A stretch of 64,000 nt of DNA. It comes from Leptolyngbya sp. NIES-2104. GTDB lineage: Bacteria > Cyanobacteriota > Cyanobacteriia > Leptolyngbyales > Leptolyngbyaceae. The notes beneath the pieces are model-generated. The model saw nothing but the letters and a program-made list of their open reading frames with translations. It made no database searches and had not been told where the DNA came from. Of the stretch, positions 18,743 through 28,095 are shown in pieces; position 1 is the first letter of the stretch; every line of letters begins with the position of its first letter. The stretch lies in NCBI RefSeq assembly GCF_001485215.1, contig NZ_BBWW01000001.1, positions 3,844,001 through 3,908,000 on the forward strand. The letters run 5' to 3'. The position numbers were made by a program, and so were the translations under genes.

Positions 18743-19333
18743 TTATTTAACTCGATCGCGCAGTTGGTTGAACCAAAATTTCGGATGGTCATCGGGACGT
18801 ACTTTTAAGCTACTCATAGATAATAAAAGCGTTACGCCTCCGACCTTTGCGCTCATTAATAGATGTAGTGCTAAACACACCAACATTGTCGCCCACGAAA
18901 GTAAATGTAGAGAATACGCCAAATGATGCAATTCTCCAGTTGGCAACCAGGTTTCATCCATCAATTTCCCGCTAATGGCTGCAAATGCGATCGCACCTAA
19001 CATTCCTGTATTAACCAATCGCTGTAGACTAATCCACCAAATCGGTTTTCTCACTTGCGATAATTGTCCGATCGAGTCTTTCTGAATCAATTTCTTCCGA
19101 CCGAGCCAAAGACTATAAATCACAAAGAGTGGCGCAAACAGAAAAAACATCAATCCGATCGTGCCGTGGTAATCAATGATCGGATTAATTCTTGGTAGCG
19201 GAATCTTGCCAAAACGCCCATCGAACGTGTTGTACGCCCAGTAGCCCGTAATCAAAGCACCAATCACAAACAGAGCATTCACACCATGTAGAAACCGGAG
19301 TAGTGAAGATTGATAAGGTTTGGTGCGCGACAT
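18743..19333 (-). CDS. Cytochrome b/b6-domain (b561-like) membrane protein
   Basis: The 196-residue protein has four predicted membrane helices. Paired histidines sit in helix positions expected for two b-type haems: 'RFLHGVNAL' near residue 14, 'IDYHGTIG' near 50, 'HHLAYSLHLL' near 140 and 'LALHLLM' near 160. It resembles the cytochrome b561/Ni-Fe-hydrogenase b-subunit fold and should move electrons across the membrane. The partner is unknown. It precedes the amidohydrolase gene on the same strand. The call is from helix and His pattern, so the exact subfamily is uncertain. Confidence 0.72.
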   Translation of the reverse strand: MSRTKPYQSSLLRFLHGVNALFVIGALITGYWAYNTFDGRFGKIPLPRINPIIDYHGTIGLMFFLFAPLFVIYSLWLGRKKLIQKDSIGQLSQVRKPIWWISLQRLVNTGMLGAIAFAAISGKLMDETWLPTGELHHLAYSLHLLSWATMLVCLALHLLMSAKVGGVTLLLSMSSLKVRPDDHPKFWFNQLRDRVK

Positions 19334-19541
19334 TTTTTCTGCTCCAAAAAAGTTCTTTTATTGATATAGCGCACAATGCTTAAAGAAGTTGGAGCATAAG
19401 CAATGAAAAATCCGCGATCGAAAGTGAGCATTCGTTAACAAAATGGCTCAACCGTGAGGAAAAGATTACATCTATCGAACTGATTAGATAAATGCGATAG
19501 CGTGAGGAAACACCAAAAATTTGACGTGTCTCTTCTCTTAA

Positions 19542-20588
<1,047 letters not shown>

Positions 20589-20600
20589 GTTGAATCAAAA

Positions 20601-20620
20601 TGGGGATCATGCGATCCCCA
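20601..20620 (+). terminator. Hairpin after gap1
   Basis: An 8-bp perfect stem (tggggatc / gatcccca) with a 4-base loop lies 13 bases after the gap1 stop. There is no clear T-run, so its termination strength is uncertain. Confidence 0.55.
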
Positions 20621-20664
20621 CCGCAATATCGCTAAAATAGTCAGCAGCGACATGGTTTGCACGA

Positions 20665-20883
20665 ATGAACCAACAGACGAGACAGGTTATTTTATCTAGG
20701 GATGAAGACGGCGTTTGGATTGCAGAATGTCCAAGCTTGAAAGGTTGCAATAGTCAAGGACAAACGAAAGAAGAAGCATTATCGAATATCAAAGAAGCGA
20801 TCGCTGGATATGTCGCTGCTCTGGAAGAAGATGGCTTGCCTGTCCCAGAAGATCATTTTGAAGCGTTTTTGGTGGTTGTGTGA
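20665..20883 (+). CDS. hicB: HicB-type antitoxin
   Basis: The 72-residue protein has the partial RNase H-like HicB fold: a β-strand start 'VILSRDEDGVWIAECPSLKGCNS' (part shown), then 'GQTKEEALSNIKEAI'. It should neutralise the HicA nuclease toxin encoded directly downstream and may repress the operon, though no separate DNA-binding domain is seen. Order is antitoxin then toxin, and the two reading frames overlap by four bases. Confidence 0.88.
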   Translation: MNQQTRQVILSRDEDGVWIAECPSLKGCNSQGQTKEEALSNIKEAIAGYVAALEEDGLPVPEDHFEAFLVVV

Positions 20884-21101
20884 GCAAGCTGCCGAGTGTT
20901 TCCGGGAAAGAATGTGTCAAAGCGCTAGAGAAAATCGGCTTCTATCAAAAACGACGAGAAAGCAGCCACATTATTATGCGGCGAGATGAACCTTTTGCTC
21001 AAATCGTTGTTCCAGACCATCCAGCGATCGCAAAAGGAACATTAAGAGCAATTATTCGAGATGTTGAGTTGAGCATCGAAGAGTTCGTCGCATTGTTGTA
21101 G
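20880..21101 (+). CDS. hicA: HicA-type mRNA interferase toxin
   Basis: The 73-residue dsRBD-like toxin has the catalytic histidine in 'ESSHIIMRR' (His30) and the usual 'SGKECVKALEKIGF' opening helix. HicA cleaves mRNA independently of the ribosome. Its GTG start overlaps the hicB stop in a GTGA junction, which couples toxin to antitoxin translation. No inactivating change is seen, so the module may be functional. It could also be a chromosomal stabilising module of no further consequence. Confidence 0.88.
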   Translation: MSKLPSVSGKECVKALEKIGFYQKRRESSHIIMRRDEPFAQIVVPDHPAIAKGTLRAIIRDVELSIEEFVALL

Positions 21102-21155
21102 CGAAGAAGTTGGGAAAGTATCTTTGTACTTACTAACAGGCTCCTAAAAAGTTTT

Positions 21156-21722
21156 TTATGCTTCGAGGCAGCTAAAGATTTGTCCAACCGTTGGAGTAAG
21201 ACCTTTGGCAAACTTTGGAACATCAATCTGTTCGTTGGGTGTTTCCAGGTCGTAAAGTTTAACGAGTCGAGAGGGAAAGTAAACAAGGATTGCGTTCTCT
21301 TCAGGATCAATAATCCATGTCATTTGTGTTCCATGCTCTAGAGTGTGTAGCGTTTTCTTGATGAGTTTCGTGCTTGGAGTCTGAATTTCGATCGTCCAAT
21401 CTGGAGCAAGACAAAACTCTTTTGCTACTTTGCCATCTGGATCACGAGGAATACGATCCCAAGTGAATATGGCAATATCAGGAACAATTGCTCGATCGTC
21501 GAAGACACAGCGCAATTCGAGAAAAACACGAGCAATCTTCTTATTCCTCAATTCAGAACCAATCATAGAACTCAATTCGCCCTGAATTGCACTTCGCTTT
21601 CCCGTGGGCGTTGGTTTCTGAATGATTTGACCATGAATAAGCTCACTTGCAGGCTTAGTGTCTTGCAGCTTTAGAAACTCTTCTAGCGTAGTTGGGGTAG
21701 GAGTTTGAGCCATGATTGACAT
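21156..21722 (-). CDS. Uma2 family putative nuclease
   Basis: The 188-residue Uma2 (DUF820) protein has the PD-(D/E)xK-like motifs 'IVPDIAIFTW' and 'PDWTIEIQTPS'. Two start codons are possible (21722 and the ATG at 21713). It lies 10 bases downstream of the UvrD-like helicase stop on the same strand, so the nuclease-fold protein is likely cotranscribed with the helicase. That coupling hints at a DNA-processing role but is not proof. Confidence 0.83.
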   Translation of the reverse strand: MSIMAQTPTPTTLEEFLKLQDTKPASELIHGQIIQKPTPTGKRSAIQGELSSMIGSELRNKKIARVFLELRCVFDDRAIVPDIAIFTWDRIPRDPDGKVAKEFCLAPDWTIEIQTPSTKLIKKTLHTLEHGTQMTWIIDPEENAILVYFPSRLVKLYDLETPNEQIDVPKFAKGLTPTVGQIFSCLEA

Positions 21723-21731
21723 CTTGCACTT

Positions 21732-24014
21732 CTAGAACTCTACATCATCTTCCTCTTCGTCGGTTTCGCCAATTACTGAGAGCGGGAACTGCTGCTTTAA
21801 AGCGGGGATCACAGGGCAGGGTTTACGATCGTCTAAATTTTCCGGTTTGTTCCAACTAAACGGCGCTTGCTTTGCCGCAGACATCCACAACAATCGTTTT
21901 GCTCGTGTCATGGCGACATAGAGCAATCGAAACTCTTCAGCGGTTTTTAAGTATCCCGCTCGTTCCCACGCTTCTTCGGTGTTGGGAATGGGTTCTTGAT
22001 GTACGATCGCTCTAATTTGCGCTCGTGCGACTTCAGAAAGTGTGAAATCGCCTAAAAACTGCATTGCAGGCGGAATGTAGAGTGAACCCGGAATCATGTT
22101 CTCGTGCAGGAATGGAATAAATACATAGTCCCAGTCCAGACCTTTCGCTTTGTGCATTGTGATCACTGTGATCTGACTGGGGCGAACATAGCGATCGTCA
22201 TCTTCAGCTTCGACAGGTTCAAATCGCTCTGAACTCACAATGTCGTTGAGTACTTCTAACAATGCTGTGAGCGAATTTTCTCTAGTTTGCTGCATGATGC
22301 GCTCTGCGAGTTTATCCGCCGTTGCTAGTTCGGTTTGCTCATAGTTCAAGGTGTAAGCTAGAAATGAGATTAACTGATAGAGGGGAAGTTCTAATCTGGC
22401 TCTCAGTAAACTGGTACAAAAACGGCTGGCTTGCTGAACTTGCGGATCTTGAGGGGGATCAAGGGGAGCAGGATAAAGAAACTGTTCTGGGAAAGTGATC
22501 AGTGCGTTGAGATCTTGATTGGGAATGATGCGACGACCGACGAACACAGATAAAGCAGCTTTGAGATTGTCTGGGGAATGAGGTCGATCGAGAAATTGCA
22601 GCAATGAAAGCATCTCTGCTGGAATGTGTGATTGTCGATCGCGCATTCCCACTTCAAAGACAGACAGTTTCTCATCAAACCAGCGGGATAGTTCTCGAGC
22701 TACAAATCGCCCTTGATCATTGGTACGAACTAACACAGCAGCGGTTCGTTCTGGATAAGCGTTGAACAATGCGATCGCTCTTTTTCCAATCCATTCCACG
22801 CTTTGATGCACATCTTCTGGCGTGTGAATCTCAAAGCCTAATCCTTCAGGGTTGGGATTTGCATCGGCTTGTGGATCGTTTGCTGAAACGGGATGGATCA
22901 TCTGCGATCGAAAAGGTGCTGTTTCTTCTTTGCCGTAAGTTCGATTGACCCAATTTAGAACATAGTTTGCGGCTTCGAGAATGATGCGGCTACTGCGACC
23001 TGCTTGGTTCATTTCGGCTAGACGATTCTCGATCGAACAAGTCTGACAAAATTCTCGAAAGAACACCGGATCAGCGGGTGTAAAGGTCGAATTAATGGCT
23101 TGATTCGGATCGCCAACCCGAACTAAGTTTTGATTGTTCGATTCTGGCTCAGCGGCTAATAGTTCTAGTAGCTTTGTCTGGAGTGGGCTAGAATCCTGTG
23201 CTTCATCTTCAAACACAGCAAATACTTGAGATTGCCAACGAGCACGAACGGTTGGGTGCTCTAACACTCGTAGCGCACCTAAAACCATCTCATCGTAATC
23301 AATAAAGTTCCGGTTCTGTAATTGCAGTTGATATTGTTCGTAAAGTCCTGCTGCAATTGACAGAATTGAATACTCATCTGATGAAATTTGATTGCGTAGC
23401 TCGTCCGGTAGCAATCCCGAACTTTTCGCTTCTCGAATGACTGTCTCTGCTAATGCAGGTAAGACTTCAGTTCTCAAAACGGCTTGTCTTCGGAGTCTTT
23501 CGGTTTCTTCTCCGTCGAATTGTTGCCCTTCTAATAAGCGTTGATAGAGATTTGGATTGAGTCCTAACCACTGTTCTACGCTGGTGCGAATCAATCGACT
23601 TCCTTGAGTTGGAGTAATCAGGATTGAATCGGGACTGAAGCCCGATCGCTCTGGGGCACTTCTCGCGATCGACCAAGCTAATCCATGCAACGTATGAACG
23701 ACAAAGCCACCTTGAGGTAAGCTGAGTTTTTTCAAATACTCGCGAATTTTCGATTTAATATTGGCGGCTGCCGATCGCGTAAATGTAACCACCACTAATT
23801 GGTGACGGCTGTGGAGTTGATGACGTGCGATCGCAACGGCTGCCGCGACTGCCATCCCGGTCGATTTTCCGGCTCCGGGAACCGCTGAGACTGCTAATCG
23901 CCCTTCTTGCCAATCTGCAATTTCTCGCTGTCCGGGGCGTAACGTACTTCGCAGCGATTGGAGCAGCTTTTCGCGCAGTTCTAACACATTGGAAACAACA
24001 GGATCGGCAGTCAT
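21732..24014 (-). CDS. UvrD/Rep-like superfamily 1A helicase
   Basis: The 760-residue protein is an SF1A ATP-dependent DNA helicase. It has Walker A 'AVPGAGKST' (Lys50), the motif Ia region 'VVVTFTRSAAANIK', Walker B 'EDEAQDSS' near residue 270, motif IV-V regions, and the motif VI-type 'RLLYVAMTRAKRLLW' near residue 715. It lacks a C-terminal RecB-type nuclease domain. 'VITMHKAKGLDWDYVF' is the motif V region. A one-mismatch SOS-like box lies just upstream at 24024-24037. It is cotranscribed with a Uma2 gene. It is probably a repair or replication helicase; the precise UvrD, PcrA or Rep equivalent is not determined. Confidence 0.9.
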   Translation of the reverse strand: MTADPVVSNVLELREKLLQSLRSTLRPGQREIADWQEGRLAVSAVPGAGKSTGMAVAAAVAIARHQLHSRHQLVVVTFTRSAAANIKSKIREYLKKLSLPQGGFVVHTLHGLAWSIARSAPERSGFSPDSILITPTQGSRLIRTSVEQWLGLNPNLYQRLLEGQQFDGEETERLRRQAVLRTEVLPALAETVIREAKSSGLLPDELRNQISSDEYSILSIAAGLYEQYQLQLQNRNFIDYDEMVLGALRVLEHPTVRARWQSQVFAVFEDEAQDSSPLQTKLLELLAAEPESNNQNLVRVGDPNQAINSTFTPADPVFFREFCQTCSIENRLAEMNQAGRSSRIILEAANYVLNWVNRTYGKEETAPFRSQMIHPVSANDPQADANPNPEGLGFEIHTPEDVHQSVEWIGKRAIALFNAYPERTAAVLVRTNDQGRFVARELSRWFDEKLSVFEVGMRDRQSHIPAEMLSLLQFLDRPHSPDNLKAALSVFVGRRIIPNQDLNALITFPEQFLYPAPLDPPQDPQVQQASRFCTSLLRARLELPLYQLISFLAYTLNYEQTELATADKLAERIMQQTRENSLTALLEVLNDIVSSERFEPVEAEDDDRYVRPSQITVITMHKAKGLDWDYVFIPFLHENMIPGSLYIPPAMQFLGDFTLSEVARAQIRAIVHQEPIPNTEEAWERAGYLKTAEEFRLLYVAMTRAKRLLWMSAAKQAPFSWNKPENLDDRKPCPVIPALKQQFPLSVIGETDEEEDDVEF

Positions 24015-24023
24015 AAGATAAAT

Positions 24024-24037
24024 AGAAAACTTGTACT
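24024..24037 (-). promoter_or_regulatory. Possible LexA box before the UvrD-like helicase
   Basis: On the minus strand the site reads AGTACAAGTTTTCT, ten bases upstream of the helicase ATG. It matches the cyanobacterial LexA consensus RGTAC-N3-DGTWCB except for T in place of the conserved G. One mismatch is common by chance, so this is only a candidate. Confidence 0.35.
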
Positions 24038-24087
24038 ACTACTTTAGACGGTAAACTAATTCGATCGTAGACCTCAAACCGAAATTC

Positions 24088-24474
24088 ATGACGCGATCGC
24101 AAGCTGAAACTATTTTGCGGCAATTTATCTGTACCGAACGATCTTCTGAACCGCTCGATTATGCCGCAATTCGAGAAGCAGTCTTCATCGTGGCAGATTT
24201 GTCTGATTATCAAATTCTCGGAATCTGTGCAGAAACGGCTGAAGAGGGATTGAAAGCGCTTTCGAGCTATACGAGTGCGTTGAAATATGATGTACCCGAA
24301 ACGCGATCAATTCCCGGAACGATCTATATCAAATTCAATCCGTTGACGGGTCGATCGCACATGGAACCGTATGCTGGAGAGCATCGCGGTGCATTAGTAT
24401 CCTGTCAGTCCGCATTTGACGATGGCGTGAATGAAACGTTTGGACATTTGCCGCTGGATTTGTTCGACCAATAA
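24088..24474 (+). CDS. DUF1824 family protein
   Basis: The 128-residue protein matches DUF1824, a cyanobacterial family of unknown function. The shared core is 'YQILGICAETAEEGLKAL', then 'GTIYIKFNPLTGRSHMEPY' and 'RGALVSCQSA'. No signal peptide or membrane helix is seen. It is divergent from the helicase gene and ends in a clear terminator at 24476. The family has no known activity, so none is assigned. Confidence 0.82.
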   Translation: MTRSQAETILRQFICTERSSEPLDYAAIREAVFIVADLSDYQILGICAETAEEGLKALSSYTSALKYDVPETRSIPGTIYIKFNPLTGRSHMEPYAGEHRGALVSCQSAFDDGVNETFGHLPLDLFDQ

Positions 24475-24475
24475 T

Positions 24476-24513
24476 AAACCCAGACCGGAAACCGATCTGG
24501 GCTTGGGTTTTTA
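24476..24513 (+). terminator. Rho-independent terminator after the DUF1824 gene
   Basis: An aaaccc/gggttt outer pairing encloses cccagaccgg / ccgatctggg, which pair with one mismatch, and a T-run follows. It begins at the DUF1824 stop. Confidence 0.8.
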
Positions 24514-24657
24514 TGAACCTGCCTTAATGAAGTTTGGCGGGCGTTTTTGGTAACTTGGAATACCTTTCTTTAGTAATTTCATCTTACAAAACACATCTCA
24601 GATCTGGTGGAAAATCACATTCTTCTTTAACAATTGATACGTTGCTTAATAACTCCG

Positions 24658-25932
24658 CTAGTTCATGAAAATCAGATCTAATCGTTGCTGTGATGCTTTT
24701 AGCGCGTCTTCAGGGGTGGCTTGATCGAGTAATGTGGCTTCGATCGCTCGCCCTAAATTATCCGAAATCCGGTTGTAGCCTGGAAAAATCGGACGCGATC
24801 GCCCAAATTGCGCTTGACTCAAAAACACATCGACTGCTGGCTGTTTGGAGCGAAATTCCTTGTAAGCCTGACTTTCTCGCGATTTCAAGTTCGTGGGTAG
24901 GTAACCAGTCCCGATCGCCCATTCGGTCTGAAACTCCTCGCTCATGACGAATTCCGCAAACTTAAACGCAGCTTGTTCTCGCTCTGGAGTCGATTTGAAA
25001 AAGAAGAGATTTTCGCCCCCGATCGCGGTTCCGGCTTGCGTCCCTTTCGGAATCGGCAACACTCCAAAATCAACTTTGGTCGCTTGCAGTTGTCCGAGCG
25101 TCCAAGGTCCTGAAAGCTGCATCGCGACTTTACCTGCTAGAAATCCATCGAGTTCATAGCCGCGTTCGGGTTGAGATAGAATTGCAGAGCCGTCTTGCAT
25201 CAAATCGCGCCAGAACTGTAAAGCTGCGATCGCGCCTGAATTTGCAATATTGACTCCGGTTTGTGATTCCAATACGCCACCCCCACTAAACATAAAGGGC
25301 AGCCAAGTAAAAACCGTCCATTCTCCTTTTCCTAGCGGTAGCAGCATTCCATATTGATCCGCTTTTCCATCATTGTTTGTATCGCGGGTCAATTGTTTTG
25401 CTACTTGCCGAAATTCCGCCCAGGTTTGCGGTAGTTCTTTCACGCCTGCCGATGCGAACAAACTCGGACGGTAATAGATACCGACATTGTTTGTGCTAAA
25501 AGGAATTGACCAGGCTTTACCCTCAAATTGCATCGTATTAAGTAGAGCCGGATCGAGTTCGGATTTGAGCGGGGAAGCGGCGAACAAATCGTCGATCGAC
25601 CTTAGCGCATCGAGTTCTATTAATTGCCCGGTGATCATCGGCGCAAACCACAACATATCCGGTGCAGCATTTCCAACCACTGCCGCGAGAATTTTCGGCA
25701 TTTGCTGGTCGCCCTGTCCGACATAGAGCGATTCGACTTGGATGTTGGGATTTTGTTGATTAAAGCGATCGACCAATTTCTGCAACACGTCCCGATTCGG
25801 CGGCGGGTTCACCCCTTGCCAGAGAGTCAGCCGAATCACGTTCGAGGATTGGGCAGGCTGACAAGCGACGAGGGTAAGACAAAGCGCGATCGTAAAAACA
25901 AATTTCAGCAAATGGGCAAACCGTAGCGACAT
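24658..25932 (-). CDS. Sugar ABC transporter substrate-binding lipoprotein
   Basis: The 424-residue MalE-type binding protein starts with a lipoprotein signal. Residues 1-24 are hydrophobic, ending in the lipobox LTLVAC, so the mature protein would be lipid-anchored outside the membrane. The core has the family pattern 'WQGVNPPPNRDVLQKLVDRFNQ' (shown in part) and 'GKVAMQLSGPWTLGQL'. I start at the ATG at 25932; a longer reading to 26040 precedes the signal peptide. It is divergent from a second binding-protein gene, 37 bases away. The ligand is probably a glucoside or oligosaccharide. Confidence 0.85.
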   Translation of the reverse strand: MSLRFAHLLKFVFTIALCLTLVACQPAQSSNVIRLTLWQGVNPPPNRDVLQKLVDRFNQQNPNIQVESLYVGQGDQQMPKILAAVVGNAAPDMLWFAPMITGQLIELDALRSIDDLFAASPLKSELDPALLNTMQFEGKAWSIPFSTNNVGIYYRPSLFASAGVKELPQTWAEFRQVAKQLTRDTNNDGKADQYGMLLPLGKGEWTVFTWLPFMFSGGGVLESQTGVNIANSGAIAALQFWRDLMQDGSAILSQPERGYELDGFLAGKVAMQLSGPWTLGQLQATKVDFGVLPIPKGTQAGTAIGGENLFFFKSTPEREQAAFKFAEFVMSEEFQTEWAIGTGYLPTNLKSRESQAYKEFRSKQPAVDVFLSQAQFGRSRPIFPGYNRISDNLGRAIEATLLDQATPEDALKASQQRLDLIFMN

Positions 25933-25969
25933 GATTAGGATGAAGAAATCACAATTCACTGAATAGTGT

Positions 25970-27211
25970 ATGAGAAAGTTGATTCCAAGTTCGATCGCGA
26001 TCGCGTTACTTTGCTTCACGGTGGGTTGTCGATCGAACAATACAAATCAAGTTGAAATCACTTTAAGCGGGTGGCAAGCGAATCCAAACGAAGGTAAATT
26101 ACTCGATCAAACAATTCGAGAATTTGAAGCAAAAAATCCAACGATTAAAGTAAAACGAGAAGTAATCAATAGTCAATATATGGATGTGATTAGAACTCGT
26201 TTGATCGGAGAAGTGGCACCCGATGTTTTTTATCTAGAAGCGTTTGAAGCACCAACTTTAATGAAATTCGGTGTATTAGAGCCGCTGAATTCTTATATCA
26301 AACCAGACTTTAAGCTGAATGATTTTGAACCCAATTTATTAAACGCATTCAAGCGCGATGGAAAGGTTTATGGCATTCCAAAAGACTTTTCAACGCTGGC
26401 ATTATTCTACAATTCAACTGCTTTGAAAAACGCAGGCATCACTCAACCACCGAGAACGTGGGACGAATTGAGAACAGCCGCGAAGAAATTAACCAGTGAC
26501 AAAAACGGCAAAATCGATCGCTACGGAATGGGTGTTGTTCCAGAATTGCCTCGTCAGACTTTCATGATCAAAGCCTTCGGTGGGCAGCTTGTAGACCCGA
26601 ATAATTATGCTGCATTTGCCAGTCCAGAAGGGCTGAAAGGCTTGGAGCTTGTGATTGATCAATATCGGCGCGATCGTACTGCGGCTCAGGCATCCGATGT
26701 CGGAGCGAACTCGAATAGTGAAGCCTTTGGACAGGGACGAGTGGCGATGACGCTCGACGGCGCTTGGGCGATTCCCTATCTCAAAGAGACGTTCCCCAAG
26801 CTGAAGTTTCAAACCGCAGAAGTTCCGAAAATTAACGATCGACAAGGCACAATGCTTTACACGGTTGCTTATGTGATGAATCGCCAATCAAAACAGAAAG
26901 ATGCAGCTTGGAAGTTGATCCAATACCTAACCGATGAAGCAGGAATGAAACGATGGGCAAATCAAGGAGTCGCATTACCGTCTCGGCGATCAGTCCTTGC
27001 GGGATTGAACTACGATCGTAATCCGATTTATTCGCCGTTTGTGTCCGGTGCAAAATACGGAACCATTTGGCAGGCGGGCGAAACATTGCCAACCATTGTG
27101 ACCAGTTTTGATAATCAATTTGTGAGCGCATTGCTCGGACAGCAACCGTTACCTGAAGCGATGAAACGTGCTCAAGATACTGCAAATCGAGAAATTTATT
27201 TATCAAGATGA
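25970..27211 (+). CDS. Sugar ABC transporter substrate-binding lipoprotein
   Basis: The 413-residue binding protein has a short lipoprotein signal ending in 'LLCFTVGC'. The MalE-like fold follows, with 'LSGWQANPNEGKLLDQTI', 'APDVFYLEAFEAPTLMKFG' and 'GRVAMTLDGAWAIPYL' (shown in part). Its stop overlaps the start of the first permease by four bases, so it is the operon's main receptor. Its relation to cyanobacterial GgtB-type glucosylglycerol or sucrose receptors is plausible but unproved. Confidence 0.88.
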   Translation: MRKLIPSSIAIALLCFTVGCRSNNTNQVEITLSGWQANPNEGKLLDQTIREFEAKNPTIKVKREVINSQYMDVIRTRLIGEVAPDVFYLEAFEAPTLMKFGVLEPLNSYIKPDFKLNDFEPNLLNAFKRDGKVYGIPKDFSTLALFYNSTALKNAGITQPPRTWDELRTAAKKLTSDKNGKIDRYGMGVVPELPRQTFMIKAFGGQLVDPNNYAAFASPEGLKGLELVIDQYRRDRTAAQASDVGANSNSEAFGQGRVAMTLDGAWAIPYLKETFPKLKFQTAEVPKINDRQGTMLYTVAYVMNRQSKQKDAAWKLIQYLTDEAGMKRWANQGVALPSRRSVLAGLNYDRNPIYSPFVSGAKYGTIWQAGETLPTIVTSFDNQFVSALLGQQPLPEAMKRAQDTANREIYLSR

Positions 27212-28095
27212 TCTCAAAACAGAAAAATAGAGAAGCTTTATCCGGTTACGCTTTTATGACACCTGCGATCGTGATTCTAGGTGCGTTTCTTGTATTGCCT
27301 ATTATTTGTGCGATCGTCCTTGCCTTTTATCGCGTTCAACTCCTCGGAGAAGTTGATTTTCGCTTTGCTGGATTACGCAACTTTATCCGAATTCAAGACG
27401 ATGAACGAGTTTGGATCGCGCTACAGAATACGATTCAATATGTCCTGATTGTTGTGCCCTGTCAAACGATTCTTGCGCTACTTCTTGCCTTATTACTGAA
27501 TGCTAAAATTCGCGGCAGAAGTTGGTTTCGAGTTGCATTCTTTTTGCCTACTGTGACCTCTTCAGCGGTGCTTACTCTGATTTTTATGTGGATTTATAAC
27601 TCGAACGGGTTATTGAATAATTTTCTGAGCTTTTTAGGATTACCAACTTACAATTGGCTCGGTGATCCAGAAGTTGCACTGAAAGGAATCATGCTGATGA
27701 ATATTTGGGCAACCGCACCTTTATTCATGGTGATTTATTTAGCTGCACTGCAAGATATTCCAGAAAGCTTGTACGAAGCGGCTTCAATTGATGGGGCAAC
27801 GACTTGGGAAAAGTTCTGGTGTATTACATTGCCGTTTCTAAAACCTGTTACTTTCTTCGTAATTACGATCGGGATTATCGGCACGTTCCAATTGTTTGAT
27901 CAATCCTACATTTTCTCGAATGGATCAGGTGGACCGGATAACTCAACATTAACGATCGTACTTTTGATTTATCAATATGCGTTCAATCGCTTGGATATGG
28001 GATATGCACTCGCGCTTACCCTAATTCTTGCCCTCACGATTATGATCGCAACGTTGATTCAACGGTATTTCTTTAAAGAAGAGAGCTTAGATTAA
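27208..28095 (+). CDS. Sugar ABC transporter permease (MalF-like)
   Basis: The 295-residue permease has about six membrane helices. The EAA cytoplasmic loop near residues 187-206 ('YEAASIDGATTWEKFWCITL') contacts the ATPase. It belongs to the carbohydrate-uptake-1 family. It overlaps the binding-protein gene by four bases and abuts the second permease. Codon-level packing indicates one operon. Confidence 0.9.
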   Translation: MISKQKNREALSGYAFMTPAIVILGAFLVLPIICAIVLAFYRVQLLGEVDFRFAGLRNFIRIQDDERVWIALQNTIQYVLIVVPCQTILALLLALLLNAKIRGRSWFRVAFFLPTVTSSAVLTLIFMWIYNSNGLLNNFLSFLGLPTYNWLGDPEVALKGIMLMNIWATAPLFMVIYLAALQDIPESLYEAASIDGATTWEKFWCITLPFLKPVTFFVITIGIIGTFQLFDQSYIFSNGSGGPDNSTLTIVLLIYQYAFNRLDMGYALALTLILALTIMIATLIQRYFFKEESLD

